64,000 nucleotides of DNA from Aerococcaceae bacterium DSM 111020 (GTDB lineage: Bacteria; Bacillota; Bacilli; Lactobacillales; Aerococcaceae): contig JACBXP010000010.1 in NCBI GenBank assembly GCA_015863185.1, positions 1 through 64,000 on the forward strand, written 5' to 3'. Shown piece by piece: positions 26,656-35,534 of the stretch (position 1 is the stretch's first letter; each line of letters starts with the position of its first letter). The notes beneath the pieces are model-generated. The model ran no database searches. It was not told the DNA's origin and saw only the letters and a list, made by a program, of their open reading frames with translations. Both the position numbers and the translations under genes were made by a program.

Positions 26656-27554
26656 CACAAATTTGGCATACGAATACACAACAATCAAATCAAGCGCAGG
26701 TATTGTCTGAGCTGATTCAAGAAGCGGATGCAATTTTAGTAGGAATTGGCGCTGGCATGTCGGCGGCGACAGGCTTTGTTTACACTGGTCCACGTTTTAC
26801 GGATGTTTTTTCAGATTTCATAGAAAAATATGGTTTCTTCGATATGTTACAGGCCTTCATCTTTGACGATTGGGAATCTCCAGCTGAAGAATGGGCTTTT
26901 ATGAGTCGTTTTGTGGCATTAAATTATTTTGATCAACCCGAAGGATTGGCCTATACCCAGTTAAAGGAATTGATAGAAGATAAGCCTTATCATGTGATTA
27001 CTACCAATGCAGATTCTGCCTTTTATCGTTCAAATTACGATATGACAAAGGTATTTCGCTGTCAGGGAGAATATGGATTATTACAATGTGCAAATCAATG
27101 CCATGAACAGGCTTATCCACTCAATCCCACATGGAATCAAGAAATGATTGAGCAACAGAGCGAGATGAAAGTCCCAGACAACTTGATTCCACATTGTCCA
27201 AAATGCGGACATCATATGGAAATTAACAAACGGGATGCCATTCGCGATATGGTTGAAGATCCAGACTTTCACCGTCAGAAAGCTCGCTATCAAGATTTTC
27301 TAGATGAATACCTTGGTCAAAAACTATTATTATTAGAATTTGGTGTCGGTAAAAAGACCCCCCAATTTATTCGCGAACCATTCCAAGCGATGACCCAAGA
27401 ACATCCAGAACTGCTTTATGTAACGGTCAATCAACGTCTCTATCAAATTCCAGACGCTATCAAAAACCAAACGGTGCGACTAACAGAAGATATCGCACCT
27501 CTAGTAGATAAGACCTATCAAATGAGTCAGAAAGGAGATGCTTCATTTGGTTAG
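26652..27554 (+). CDS. Class M sirtuin (SirTM), protein ADP-ribosyltransferase
   Basis: A 300-aa sirtuin of the SirTM class. NAD-binding motif GAGMSAAT at 33-40 and TTNAD at 117-121 are kept. The catalytic histidine of deacetylase sirtuins is replaced by glutamine (Q138 in RCQGEYG). Two cysteine pairs (146/150 and 182/185) form the zinc site. Rack and colleagues showed that SirTM ADP-ribosylates lipoylated GcvH-L and lacks deacetylase activity. It overlaps the macrodomain gene at its start and the oxidoreductase ribosome-binding site at its end. The module is linked to oxidative-stress response in pathogens. Confidence 0.92.
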   Translation: MTQIWHTNTQQSNQAQVLSELIQEADAILVGIGAGMSAATGFVYTGPRFTDVFSDFIEKYGFFDMLQAFIFDDWESPAEEWAFMSRFVALNYFDQPEGLAYTQLKELIEDKPYHVITTNADSAFYRSNYDMTKVFRCQGEYGLLQCANQCHEQAYPLNPTWNQEMIEQQSEMKVPDNLIPHCPKCGHHMEINKRDAIRDMVEDPDFHRQKARYQDFLDEYLGQKLLLLEFGVGKKTPQFIREPFQAMTQEHPELLYVTVNQRLYQIPDAIKNQTVRLTEDIAPLVDKTYQMSQKGDASFG

Positions 27555-28554
27555 ATTAAGTATTTTAGATTATGCACAAATTGATGAGGGGAGTAATGCA
27601 CAACAAGCAATCCAAGAATCGGTTGAACTTGCACGCCATGCAGAAAGACTAGGCTTTCATCGTTTTTGGGTGGCAGAGCATCATGATGTGCCTGCCTTTG
27701 CATCATCGAGTCCAGAAATGTTAATGATGCATTTGGCTGACCATACTGAAACGATTCGTATCGGTTCCGGGGGCGTGATGTTGCCTCATTATTCAGGCTT
27801 AAAGATTGCAGAGAATTTCCAACTGCTTCAAGCGGCACATCCTGGTCGTATTGATTTGGGAATGGGGAATTCTAGTGGCACGAAAGTAGTGAATCAAGCA
27901 CTCAATGAACAACGCCAGCGTCTCTCGAGTTATCGTGGAACAATCGAAGATTTGAAGCATTATCTAACAGATGACAAGGATGCTGATTTTCGTTTTGGAC
28001 AGATTTCAGCGAATCCTGTTAATGAGACCGTACCAGAATTCTTCTTATTATCAACGAGTGTTCGAAATGCGAAGATGGCAGCAGAGTTAGGAATTGGTTA
28101 TTGTTATGGGATGTTCCCTTATGCTTCGAGAGATAAATTAGAAATAGGCCGAGAAGCAACGACGACATACCGTGAAGAATTTCAAGCATCTGATATTTTT
28201 GAAACACCACAAACAATGTTTGCTCTATTTGCGGCGATTGCAGATACGGATGAAGAAGCAGAGGCATTAGCTAAAGCAATCGATTTGTGGATGTTAGGTC
28301 AGGACGACTTTGGCCGTTTCCAACAATTTCCAAGTGTTGAATGGGCAGCTAATTATGAGCTGACACCAGAAGAAATGAAGGCCATTAAAGCGAACCGCAC
28401 ACGAATGGTTGTCGCCACACCTGAGACCCTGCGTGAGCAATTAGATCCATATATCCAAGCATTTGAGTGTGATGAAATATTATTATGTACGATTATGCCA
28501 GGGATCGATGCACGTAAGCGGGGGATTGAATTATTAGCCCAGGCTTATTTATAA
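27547..28554 (+). CDS. Luciferase-like (LLM-class) flavin-dependent oxidoreductase of the SirTM operon
   Basis: A 335-aa protein of the bacterial-luciferase-like family, group typical of MsnO8/YtmO-type proteins: VRLSILDYAQIDEGS at the start, ERLGFHRFWVAEHHD near 45, IRIGSGGVMLPHYSGLKIAE near 85 and a C-terminal DEILLCTIM. An ATG at 27538 lies directly on the ribosome-binding site AAAGGAG (27531-27537), so TTG 27547, 9 nt after it, is the better start and gives the usual N-terminus. It overlaps the end of sirTM by 8 nt. It is a regular member of the extended SirTM operon; its substrate is unknown. Confidence 0.88.
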   Translation: MVRLSILDYAQIDEGSNAQQAIQESVELARHAERLGFHRFWVAEHHDVPAFASSSPEMLMMHLADHTETIRIGSGGVMLPHYSGLKIAENFQLLQAAHPGRIDLGMGNSSGTKVVNQALNEQRQRLSSYRGTIEDLKHYLTDDKDADFRFGQISANPVNETVPEFFLLSTSVRNAKMAAELGIGYCYGMFPYASRDKLEIGREATTTYREEFQASDIFETPQTMFALFAAIADTDEEAEALAKAIDLWMLGQDDFGRFQQFPSVEWAANYELTPEEMKAIKANRTRMVVATPETLREQLDPYIQAFECDEILLCTIMPGIDARKRGIELLAQAYL

Positions 28555-28569
28555 AGGAGATAATGATTG

Positions 28570-29796
28570 ATGACAGCAAAAAATTATGACGCATTATTTG
28601 AACCGATTACTTTGCCGAACGGAGTACAATTAGACAATCGCTTCTCGGTCAATCCGATTACAACGAATTCTTCTTCACGCGAGGGATTAATTACGGAAGA
28701 GGATGTGAATTACGCTAAACGACGAGCAAAATCAGCCCCTTTACATATAACAACCGCTGCTTATATCGAGGATTACGGTCAATTATTTGAATATGGTCCA
28801 AGTATCCGTGATGACCGTCATATTTACGGACTTTCTAAGTGGGCAGAGGCGATCCAATCCGAAGGATCTAAAGGAATTATCCAATTAACGCATGCTGGAC
28901 GCTTTGCTCGAACAACATTACAAGACTATGGGATCACTTATGGGCCGACTGAGATGGACTTACAAACACCGGAACCGCACCGTTCATATGCAATGAGTCA
29001 ACGGAAGATTGATCATGTCGTTGAACAATATGCTGAAGCGGCACGCCGAGCAATACGAGCAGGCTTTGCTGGTGTTGAAATTTCGAATGCCCAGCGATTA
29101 TTACCGCAACAATTTTTCTCGACATTTTCGAATCAACGGACCGATAAATATGGTCCCCAATCAATTGAGAATCGGGCACGATTCGGGGTTGAAATTACTG
29201 CAGCCATCCAAAGAGTTGTCGAAGAGGAACAAGCCAAGGACTTTATTATCGGATTCCGTGGGACACCGGAAGAAGTTCGTGGTGATCAAATTGGTTACAC
29301 AGTTGAAGAATTCAATGAATATGTTGATCGTTTACTGGATGTCGCTGATATTCAATATTATGCCATTGCTTCTTGGGGCAAAAATGTCTACCAAAATAAA
29401 GTCCGCGCAGAAGGAGCGAATCAAGGACGTTTCGTGAATGAAGTAGTCCATGAACACTTTAAGGGACGTTTACCAATTATCGCGACAGGGGGCATTGATT
29501 CACCAGATACCGCACTTGATGCTCTGCAACATGCGGATATGGTTGGCTTATCATCAGTCTTTGTCACTGAACCAGACTTCGTTAATAAGTTAGCGACTGG
29601 TCGTATAGATGACATTGATACTAGTTTAAATCCTAAACAAGTTGAAGATTTAGCGATTCCGCAGCGTGCCTTCAAAGACTTAGTGGACTTCTTCGATCTA
29701 GGTGGAACCTTGCCAGAAGAAACACGCGACACTTTAAGACAAATGGCGGATCAAAAGAGTTTGGCGGATGTGAAAATTTACCGTGATGATCGATAA
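28570..29796 (+). CDS. Old-yellow-enzyme-family NADH:flavin oxidoreductase of the SirTM operon
   Basis: A 408-aa TIM-barrel FMN enzyme. Family stretches are LPNGVQLDNRFSVNPITTNS near residue 15, IIQLTHAGRFA near 100, AARRAIRAGFAGVEIS near 160 and the C-terminal flavin-phosphate site LPIIATGGIDSPDTALD near 300. In classical members the substrate-site sequence is GANGYLIDQFLSP; here it is SNAQRLLPQQFFS, a variation seen in this operon-linked branch. ATG 28570, 10 nt after AAAGGAG, is preferred over the TTG directly before it. It follows the LLM gene by 15 nt. Function in the module is not established. Confidence 0.88.
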   Translation: MTAKNYDALFEPITLPNGVQLDNRFSVNPITTNSSSREGLITEEDVNYAKRRAKSAPLHITTAAYIEDYGQLFEYGPSIRDDRHIYGLSKWAEAIQSEGSKGIIQLTHAGRFARTTLQDYGITYGPTEMDLQTPEPHRSYAMSQRKIDHVVEQYAEAARRAIRAGFAGVEISNAQRLLPQQFFSTFSNQRTDKYGPQSIENRARFGVEITAAIQRVVEEEQAKDFIIGFRGTPEEVRGDQIGYTVEEFNEYVDRLLDVADIQYYAIASWGKNVYQNKVRAEGANQGRFVNEVVHEHFKGRLPIIATGGIDSPDTALDALQHADMVGLSSVFVTEPDFVNKLATGRIDDIDTSLNPKQVEDLAIPQRAFKDLVDFFDLGGTLPEETRDTLRQMADQKSLADVKIYRDDR

Positions 29797-29817
29797 AAGC
29801 ATTGTGTGGGCTATATC

Positions 29818-30420
29818 ATGGAATTGATTATTTCAGCAATTTTAGTATTTATCTCGACCTCTATTGACTATGTGGTCGTCTTAACGATTTTATTTTCATT
29901 GCTACATTCTGATAAGAAAATGGCGATTTACATTGGCCAATATATTGGAACCGGGTTATTAATTGGTTTTAGTTTAGTAGCCGCGTATTTTTTACGATTG
30001 ATTCCAGAAGATTGGTTAATTGGATTGTTAGGGCTGATCCCGCTAGGTTTGGGGATTCGGGCGATTTTTGTTGATGAAGATGTCAATGAGGAAGAAATTC
30101 AAGAAAGAATGACACATAATCAGTCGCTTATTTTGAGTGTAACGGCACTAACGATAGCATTAGGTAGCGATAATTTAGGCGTGTATATTCCTTACTTTAC
30201 GGGAATGGAGTATCAGGAAATAGGAATTGTTATTGGGATCTTTATTCTGGGGATTTTCCTTTTATGCTCTTTAGCACAATATTTAGCGACCATTCCATTC
30301 GTTGGAGAAATTGTCGAACGTTATGAGAAAGTGATTGTTCCGGTGGTATTTATCGGTTTAGGCGTGTATATTCTCTTCGAAAACGGCACTTTCGCTTATT
30401 TATTTCAGCACTTCATATAA
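29818..30420 (+). CDS. CadD-family cadmium resistance / small membrane transporter
   Basis: A 200-aa protein with five or six hydrophobic helices. The start [20 protein letters not shown] and the internal repeat-like [18 protein letters not shown] match the CadD (cadmium resistance) family, in which an acidic residue in each half-repeat lies in the membrane (SIDY, GSDN). The frame is open to a TTG at 29806, but ATG 29818 removes an unlikely extension. The ribosome-binding site is poor, and with only 21 nt after the OYE gene, translation may depend on coupling. It could belong to the operon's stress role or be a neighbour by chance. Confidence 0.78.
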   Translation: MELIISAILVFISTSIDYVVVLTILFSLLHSDKKMAIYIGQYIGTGLLIGFSLVAAYFLRLIPEDWLIGLLGLIPLGLGIRAIFVDEDVNEEEIQERMTHNQSLILSVTALTIALGSDNLGVYIPYFTGMEYQEIGIVIGIFILGIFLLCSLAQYLATIPFVGEIVERYEKVIVPVVFIGLGVYILFENGTFAYLFQHFI

Positions 30421-30445
30421 TTAACAAAATATAAACATTAAAAGA

Positions 30446-30482
30446 AGAGTCATCTATGGGCAGTCGTCCGTTAGATGGCTCT
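30446..30482 (+). terminator. Probable terminator of the SirTM operon
   Basis: AGAGTCATCTA (30446-30456) pairs with TAGATGGCTCT (30472-30482) with one G-U pair. Only TTG follows, so termination may be incomplete. Confidence 0.55.
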
Positions 30483-30527
30483 TTGATGTATAATAAAGTG
30501 ACTATTATTTGAGAAGAGGAGACTGGC

Positions 30528-31355
30528 ATGACCAAAACATGACTTATTACAGGGTGCTCGAGTGGCATCGGAAAAGGCATTGCGAGAGCTGTTTTAGAAA
30601 AAGGTGATCAGGCGGTCATCACGTCACGAGATAAAAATAAATTACAGCCTTTAGTAGATCAATATCCAGAAACAGCTCATGCGATCGAATTGGAATTAAC
30701 GCGTCCGCATGATATTGACCAATTTGTTCAACAAGCGATGAGTTGCTTTGGCCAGATTGATGTTCTGGTGAACAATGCCGGACATGGTTATCGTGCAGCG
30801 ATTGAAGAAGGCGAACCTAACCAATTAGACAAGCTTTTTCAGACCAATTTATTCGGACCCATTTAATTAATTCAAGCAGTGTTACCTGTGATGCGAGAAC
30901 AAAAGAGTGGCGCGATTATTAATATTTCTTCGATTGCTGCACTGTCAGCAGGAGTGGGGTCTAGCTATTATGCCGCCAGTAAAGCAGCATTGGAATCAGT
31001 CTCAGATGCGCTCTATCAAGAAGTTACACCCTTAGGAATTAAGGTGTTGTTAGTTCAACCAGGTGCGTTTCAGACGCATTTTTATGATAAAAATATCGAA
31101 GGTACGGAACTTAAAATTAATGATTATGATGCGACAGCCGGTAAAAATCGCAAAGAAAATATCCAACCAGATCAAGTATATCCTGGTGACCCACAAAAAG
31201 ACGGACGAATCATTGTCGATACCATTGAACAAGAAAATCCGCCATTTCGTTTGTTATTAGGCAGTGATGCTGTATCAGTGATGCAAACGGAACTCCAACA
31301 TCGCTTGAAAGAAATAACACGTTGGCAAGATATTAGTAAGCAATCGGATTTTTAA
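30528..31355 (+). pseudogene. SDR-family oxidoreductase with two nonsense codons
   Basis: A 275-codon frame with no indels but two stops: TGA at 30540-30542 (MTKT*LITGCSSGIGKG, where a TGG or similar codon is expected) and TAA at 30864-30866 (LFGPI*LIQAVLP). The SDR signatures are all present: GCSSGIGKG, NNAGHG, NISSIAALSAG and YYAASKAALE. The family is the classical 'retinol-dehydrogenase-like' SDR with a YAASK active site. GAAGAGGAG precedes the ATG. A shortened product could begin only after the second stop and would lack the cofactor site. Confidence 0.85.
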
Positions 31356-31389
31356 TAAATAAATGGAAGAATATCTAATGACTATCAAT

Positions 31390-31418
31390 TTGACGAATGC
31401 GAATGAATACGCTATAAT
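31390..31418 (+). promoter_or_regulatory. thiT promoter
   Basis: TTGACG (31390-31395), a 17-bp spacer and a perfect TATAAT (31413-31418), placing transcription start about 15 nt before the riboswitch. Confidence 0.8.
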
Positions 31419-31440
31419 TCAATAAAATATAAAGACTGAA

Positions 31441-31518
31441 ACAAAGGGGAGCCTTGAGCTGAGACATGATTTTCATGGACCCTTCGAACCTGTTTGTTAG
31501 CACAAGCGTAGGGATTGT
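31441..31518 (+). ncRNA. TPP riboswitch (THI element)
   Basis: The conserved pieces occur in order: GGGGAGCC, GCTGAGA, GACCCTTCGAACCTG and the closing GCGTAGGGATTGT, with outer ACAA/TTGT pairing. It senses thiamine pyrophosphate and represses the thiT gene 62 nt downstream. No separate terminator hairpin is obvious between it and the ribosome-binding site, so control may be at translation. Confidence 0.92.
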
Positions 31519-31580
31519 TTAGTATACACTATACCTATATCTTCTTTGGATCAGTTTATTAACCATGGGAGGTATTTTTT

Positions 31581-32135
31581 ATGTCTAAAATGTCAGTATC
31601 AACTTTGTCGGAAATAGCGATTATTGCTGCGATTTGTATGGTATTATCCTTTATACCGGCCGATATCGCTTGGTACCAGATTTCTCTAGGATGCTTGCCT
31701 TTAGCTATTTTAAGTTTGCGTCGCGGACTTGGCGCTGGACTCAGCGCGGGTTTTATTTGGGGCTTGTTGCACATTGTTATGGGAACAGCTTATATCTTAT
31801 CGCCGGTTCAACTCATCCTCGAGTATTTCTTAGCATTTATGTTCATGGGATTGGCCGGTTTAGTCGCCAATAAATTCCAAGCTACTCTCAGTCTAAGACC
31901 GCCATATGCTCTGCGTTACTATAGTTTAGCAGCAGCCATTGGATGCTTTGCTAAATATTTGACCCATTTCATCGCCGGTTATATTTTCTGGGGACATTAT
32001 GCACCAGAAGGGACATCGCCTGTCATCTATTCTTTAGCTGTTAATGGAGTTTCAGGTGCGCTGACTTTTGTTTACCTGTTGATTGCAGGTGGCTTCCTTT
32101 TGAAGCGTTACCCACAATTATTCCTCGACCGTTGA
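31581..32135 (+). CDS. thiT: Thiamine transporter, ECF S-component
   Basis: A 184-aa membrane protein with six hydrophobic helices. It matches ThiT-type substrate-binding subunits of energy-coupling-factor importers: LSEIAIIAAICMVLSFIP, WYQISLGCLPLAILSLRRG, GLLHIVMG and YFLAFMFMGLAG, then ALRYYSLAAAIGCFAKYLTH and FWGHYAPEG, which form the thiamine-binding face. The shared ECF module (EcfA/A'/T) is elsewhere. GGGAGG precedes the ATG, and a TPP riboswitch stands upstream, fully consistent with the function. Confidence 0.93.
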   Translation: MSKMSVSTLSEIAIIAAICMVLSFIPADIAWYQISLGCLPLAILSLRRGLGAGLSAGFIWGLLHIVMGTAYILSPVQLILEYFLAFMFMGLAGLVANKFQATLSLRPPYALRYYSLAAAIGCFAKYLTHFIAGYIFWGHYAPEGTSPVIYSLAVNGVSGALTFVYLLIAGGFLLKRYPQLFLDR

Positions 32136-32305
32136 AATATTAAGAAAAAAGACAACTGCATTAAACATGCTAAATGCCTTGATTCAATAGCATTTGGATC
32201 ATGGCAATTTATTGTGGTTTAAGTTAAAGGCAAGCTTATTTTAAGAATGCAAGCGGGATTCATGTATAATATAGCTAACAATAAATTAAAAGAATAGGTG
32301 ATGAA

Positions 32306-34090
32306 ATGACGGAAATGAATAAGAGACCATTGGAGAATCCAGATGGTCTGGGAGCGGCTGATACAGCTCTCGTTGGTGTATCGGTAACCGATGCCCAAAA
32401 AGCTCAAACAGAGCGGTTAAATGACTCCGCTCCACAGAAAGAGGGATGGTTAGCGGATGTTGTCGCTTCCATTGTCAATGGGGTGTCAAATGTACCAGAT
32501 GCGCTCGCAACAGCCATTATGGCAGGGGTCAGTCCCATTCATGGACTCTATGCGACTATCTTTGCGCCCTCTGTTGGGGGCTTACTCCAAAGTTCGCAAT
32601 TAACCATCATTGGGGTGACAGTTGCGGCTGCCGTAGCAACCGGTCAAGCACTTGCAACGATTCCAACAGAGCAGCACATCACCGCTTTGGCAACACTATC
32701 TGTGATGACCGGGCTGTGTCTTGTCTTATTCGGTGTCTTAAAATTAGGGCGTTTAATGAAATATATTTCTTATCCTGTAATGCGTGGATTCCTATATGGG
32801 GTTGGAATTTTATTAATTTTAAACTCCATTCCTGATTTGGTAGGTTATTCAGCTAGTGGAGCGAATGCATTTACGTCATTAATCAATACCATTGTGAATA
32901 TTGGTCAGTGGAATTGGGCAGCTGTATTTATTTCTGTATTGACATTAGCCATGATTATTATTTTCCAGAAAACGAAACTTAAACTCTTTGCCTCTGCGAT
33001 TAGTTTAGTGATTGCGTCCTTATTGGTTTATTTTACTGGACTAAATATGCAGATTGTTTTAGACATTTCAACGATTCCGCAAGGATTACCGAATTTGGTG
33101 CTTCCTGATGTTGGGATGATCGGTCAATTGCTTCCTTCCAGTCTTTCATTGGCTGCGATTATTGCGATTCAAGGGATTGGGGTATCGCAGATGACAGAGA
33201 ATCCAGATGAATCGCCGATTAGTGCTTCGCGTGATATGGTCGCACAAGGAGGGGCCAATATCGCTTCTGGTTTATTCGCTGGCTTACCAGTGGGATCTTC
33301 GATTGGTTCGACGGCCCTCAATCTAACATTGGGAGCTCGTTCTCGCTTATCTTCTATTTTAACTGGGGCATGGATGATTATTATTATCCTTTTCTTACCT
33401 AATTATATTGAACAAGTTCCGATGCCTGCCTTAACGGCTTTAATTATTATGGCTGGTCTAGGGGCGGTCAATGTGAATGATATGGTATCGATTATGAAAT
33501 CTGGTTGGTCTGCGCGTGTTGGTTTTATTGTGACACTTTTATGTGTGATATTCTTCTCGATTCCTGTGGCATTAGGTGTGGGGATCATTCTCTCAATTAT
33601 CTTTAACTTTGTGGTGTCAGCGAATGATATTGATGTGACACATCTGATTCAAACGGATGACGGACAATTTAAAGTCGCGACCATGCCCGAATTTATTCCT
33701 AGTAATGATCCAATGGTGATTACAGTTGAAGGGAATTTATTCTTTGCGGGAGCTAAGACATTGGAAGAAAAATTACCGAAAGTTGGCGACGCTGAACGTC
33801 CAGTGGTCATCATCCGCATGCGTAATTCGAATCAAATGGGTGCTACATTGATTGATGTCTTTGATCGTTATGCTGATGAGTTGGAAGAAAATGGTGGTAA
33901 ATTATATCTATCAGGACTTGCGCCTGAACAAATGGCGCTACTTGAAGCTTCTGGTAAATTAGAATTAGGCGAAGATTCGCATATTTATGCAGAACAAGAG
34001 ACCTTATTAGCTTCAACGCGTGAAGCATTTGAAGATGCTGAAGCTTGGGTCAAAGACCAACAAGGTCGTCAACGTGTTGAAGATCTGTAA
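32306..34090 (+). CDS. SulP/SLC26-family anion transporter with STAS domain
   Basis: A 594-aa protein. Residues 45-450 form the membrane part, with the SulP signature DVVASIVNGVSNVPDALATA and the motif PIHGLYATIFAPSVGGL; residues 465-580 form the cytoplasmic STAS domain (MVITVEGNLFFAGAKTLEE...). Bacterial members import sulfate, bicarbonate or dicarboxylates; the substrate cannot be chosen here. The first ~40 residues are polar. AGGTG precedes the ATG. The gene is monocistronic and followed after 44 nt by an unusual large folded element. Confidence 0.85.
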   Translation: MTEMNKRPLENPDGLGAADTALVGVSVTDAQKAQTERLNDSAPQKEGWLADVVASIVNGVSNVPDALATAIMAGVSPIHGLYATIFAPSVGGLLQSSQLTIIGVTVAAAVATGQALATIPTEQHITALATLSVMTGLCLVLFGVLKLGRLMKYISYPVMRGFLYGVGILLILNSIPDLVGYSASGANAFTSLINTIVNIGQWNWAAVFISVLTLAMIIIFQKTKLKLFASAISLVIASLLVYFTGLNMQIVLDISTIPQGLPNLVLPDVGMIGQLLPSSLSLAAIIAIQGIGVSQMTENPDESPISASRDMVAQGGANIASGLFAGLPVGSSIGSTALNLTLGARSRLSSILTGAWMIIIILFLPNYIEQVPMPALTALIIMAGLGAVNVNDMVSIMKSGWSARVGFIVTLLCVIFFSIPVALGVGIILSIIFNFVVSANDIDVTHLIQTDDGQFKVATMPEFIPSNDPMVITVEGNLFFAGAKTLEEKLPKVGDAERPVVIIRMRNSNQMGATLIDVFDRYADELEENGGKLYLSGLAPEQMALLEASGKLELGEDSHIYAEQETLLASTREAFEDAEAWVKDQQGRQRVEDL

Positions 34091-34134
34091 AATTGTATTG
34101 TAAAATTAAACGATAATAATTAAAAACTTATTTC

Positions 34135-34290
34135 AGAACACAAAAAATTCCTCAGCTGTGGTGGACCGCCTTACGCTTGCTTAGCAAGCTTACGGCTCGT
34201 CTGGCTACACTTTGCCTAAGCGCTGAAGCGCACAAGGCAAAGATGTGTGCCAGATCGTCCCGAGACCACGGCTGGGGATTTTTTGGTTCT
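34135..34290. other. 156-nt two-branched inverted-repeat element
   Basis: The ends 34135-34162 and 34264-34290 pair over about 26 bp (AGAAC...AAAAAAT...CAGC...GTGGT) with G-U pairs and two single-base bulges. Inside are two further stem-loops: GCC-TTAC-GCTTGC/GCAAGC-TTAC-GGC (34168-34196) and CTGGC...CTTTGCCT/AGGCAAAG...GCCAG (34201-34252), the latter tipped by GCGC-TGAA-GCGC. The element is GC-richer than its surroundings. TTTTTT near the right end could make it the sulP terminator. The overall form also suggests a structured RNA or a MITE-like repeat. No second copy was seen in the window. Confidence 0.7.
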
Positions 34291-34425
34291 TTCATAGGTG
34301 GATGGGAAGAATGAGCGATATCATTAATAAGTGCATAAGATAGTTAGAATGACCTTGGACTCTATAAAAATTTAATTCTTAACAAATGTTAGCAGTCTCA
34401 ATAAGTGAAATGCTTTAATATCAGA

Positions 34426-35232
34426 TTAGATTTTATGATCATTTACCAAAATATCAACCGAGTCTCCGAACACCTGGAAGCGATGACTTAACCAATGTTC
34501 TTTTAAATCTGTCCATGAATGGAATATGCTGATACGATATGGCTGTGTAGGATCGACTTTCTCAAATAAATGTATTTGACCGTCCTTTTCAAAAGCAATC
34601 GCCGCATGCATATGTTGTACATTACCCGGTTCATTTTGAACGGCTGAAACTAACTTTATTGATTCAGGAAACTTAATTCCTGTTTCTTTCCAAGCTGAAA
34701 TCAAATCGTCCGTTGATTGATATTCTGGATTGCTACCAAATAACAAGCTATATAATTGTTCTTGTTTAGGACCTAGTTCAAAGTGACGTTTCGTTAAGTC
34801 CTGAAATTCGGGGTCACTCGCCAAGCCTAGTTGTTCAATGTTATCTGGAGCTTGAATGAACTCGTTCATCAAGATAAACGCAGCACGCCGGCAATTGATA
34901 TCGTTCGTAAAGTGCGTCATTTTTTCTTCGTATTCCTTTAAATCCATAAAGGTGACAAATTGATGGAAATCTTCACCAAGGGGCGATTCAGTCCAGTCTG
35001 ATTTCACTGGTTCGCTCTGATTCTCATCATTATAACGCTTGATATATTCGCTCATCGTTTGCCAAGTATCCGTTGAAACACCGTTTTCGGTTAGATTCTC
35101 ACCAAGCGCTTGTTGACTTTCAGGAGTTAACAAGTTGTTGTAATGATAGGTACCTTCTGCTGGCTTTAGGGCTAATAAGAGAGGGAGTAGGATTAACAAT
35201 ATAATAATTTGTCTGAATGATGGCATCTGCAT
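34426..35232 (-). CDS. Secreted DUF4300-family protein
   Basis: A 268-aa protein with an N-terminal signal or anchor segment (IIILLILLPLLLALKPAEG). It then shows the pattern of DUF4300: YHYNNLLTPESQQALGENL at the start, NDINCRRAAFILMNEFI in the middle, and a C-terminal part with HMHAAIAFEKDG...LFEKVDPTQPY. The function of this family is unknown. No ribosome-binding site stands out beyond GAAAGGACG. It is monocistronic and lies between the folded element at 34135 and the restriction system. Confidence 0.6.
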   Translation of the reverse strand: MQMPSFRQIIILLILLPLLLALKPAEGTYHYNNLLTPESQQALGENLTENGVSTDTWQTMSEYIKRYNDENQSEPVKSDWTESPLGEDFHQFVTFMDLKEYEEKMTHFTNDINCRRAAFILMNEFIQAPDNIEQLGLASDPEFQDLTKRHFELGPKQEQLYSLLFGSNPEYQSTDDLISAWKETGIKFPESIKLVSAVQNEPGNVQHMHAAIAFEKDGQIHLFEKVDPTQPYRISIFHSWTDLKEHWLSHRFQVFGDSVDILVNDHKI

Positions 35233-35534
35233 CGTCCTTTCTAAAATAATCGCTTATTATTCTAGCAAGTCTTTCTATCAATAACAATTTCCTGAAGCGG
35301 TTTTCAATGATAAATCCGGCAAAAATCATAAAATAGTCATTAATCGATATGGAGCCATATCATATATTTGAAAAGTTCAAACAACATTATCCTCCACTGT
35401 GGCATTCACATTATTAAAAAGGGAAAGATGATGATGAAAAGTTAGAATGTAAAAGCTTTCATCATATGGTAAACTATTTAAAAGAGAATATATAACGAAT
35501 AATCAAGGATGTTATTCGGATGGGAGGTAAAATT
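35233..35534. other. Divergent intergenic region, no gene seen
   Basis: It lies between the DUF4300 gene (minus) and the restriction-modification operon (plus). It is AT-rich, with no supported frame or recognisable RNA. Promoters for both sides must lie here, but no box pair is convincing. Confidence 0.4.
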
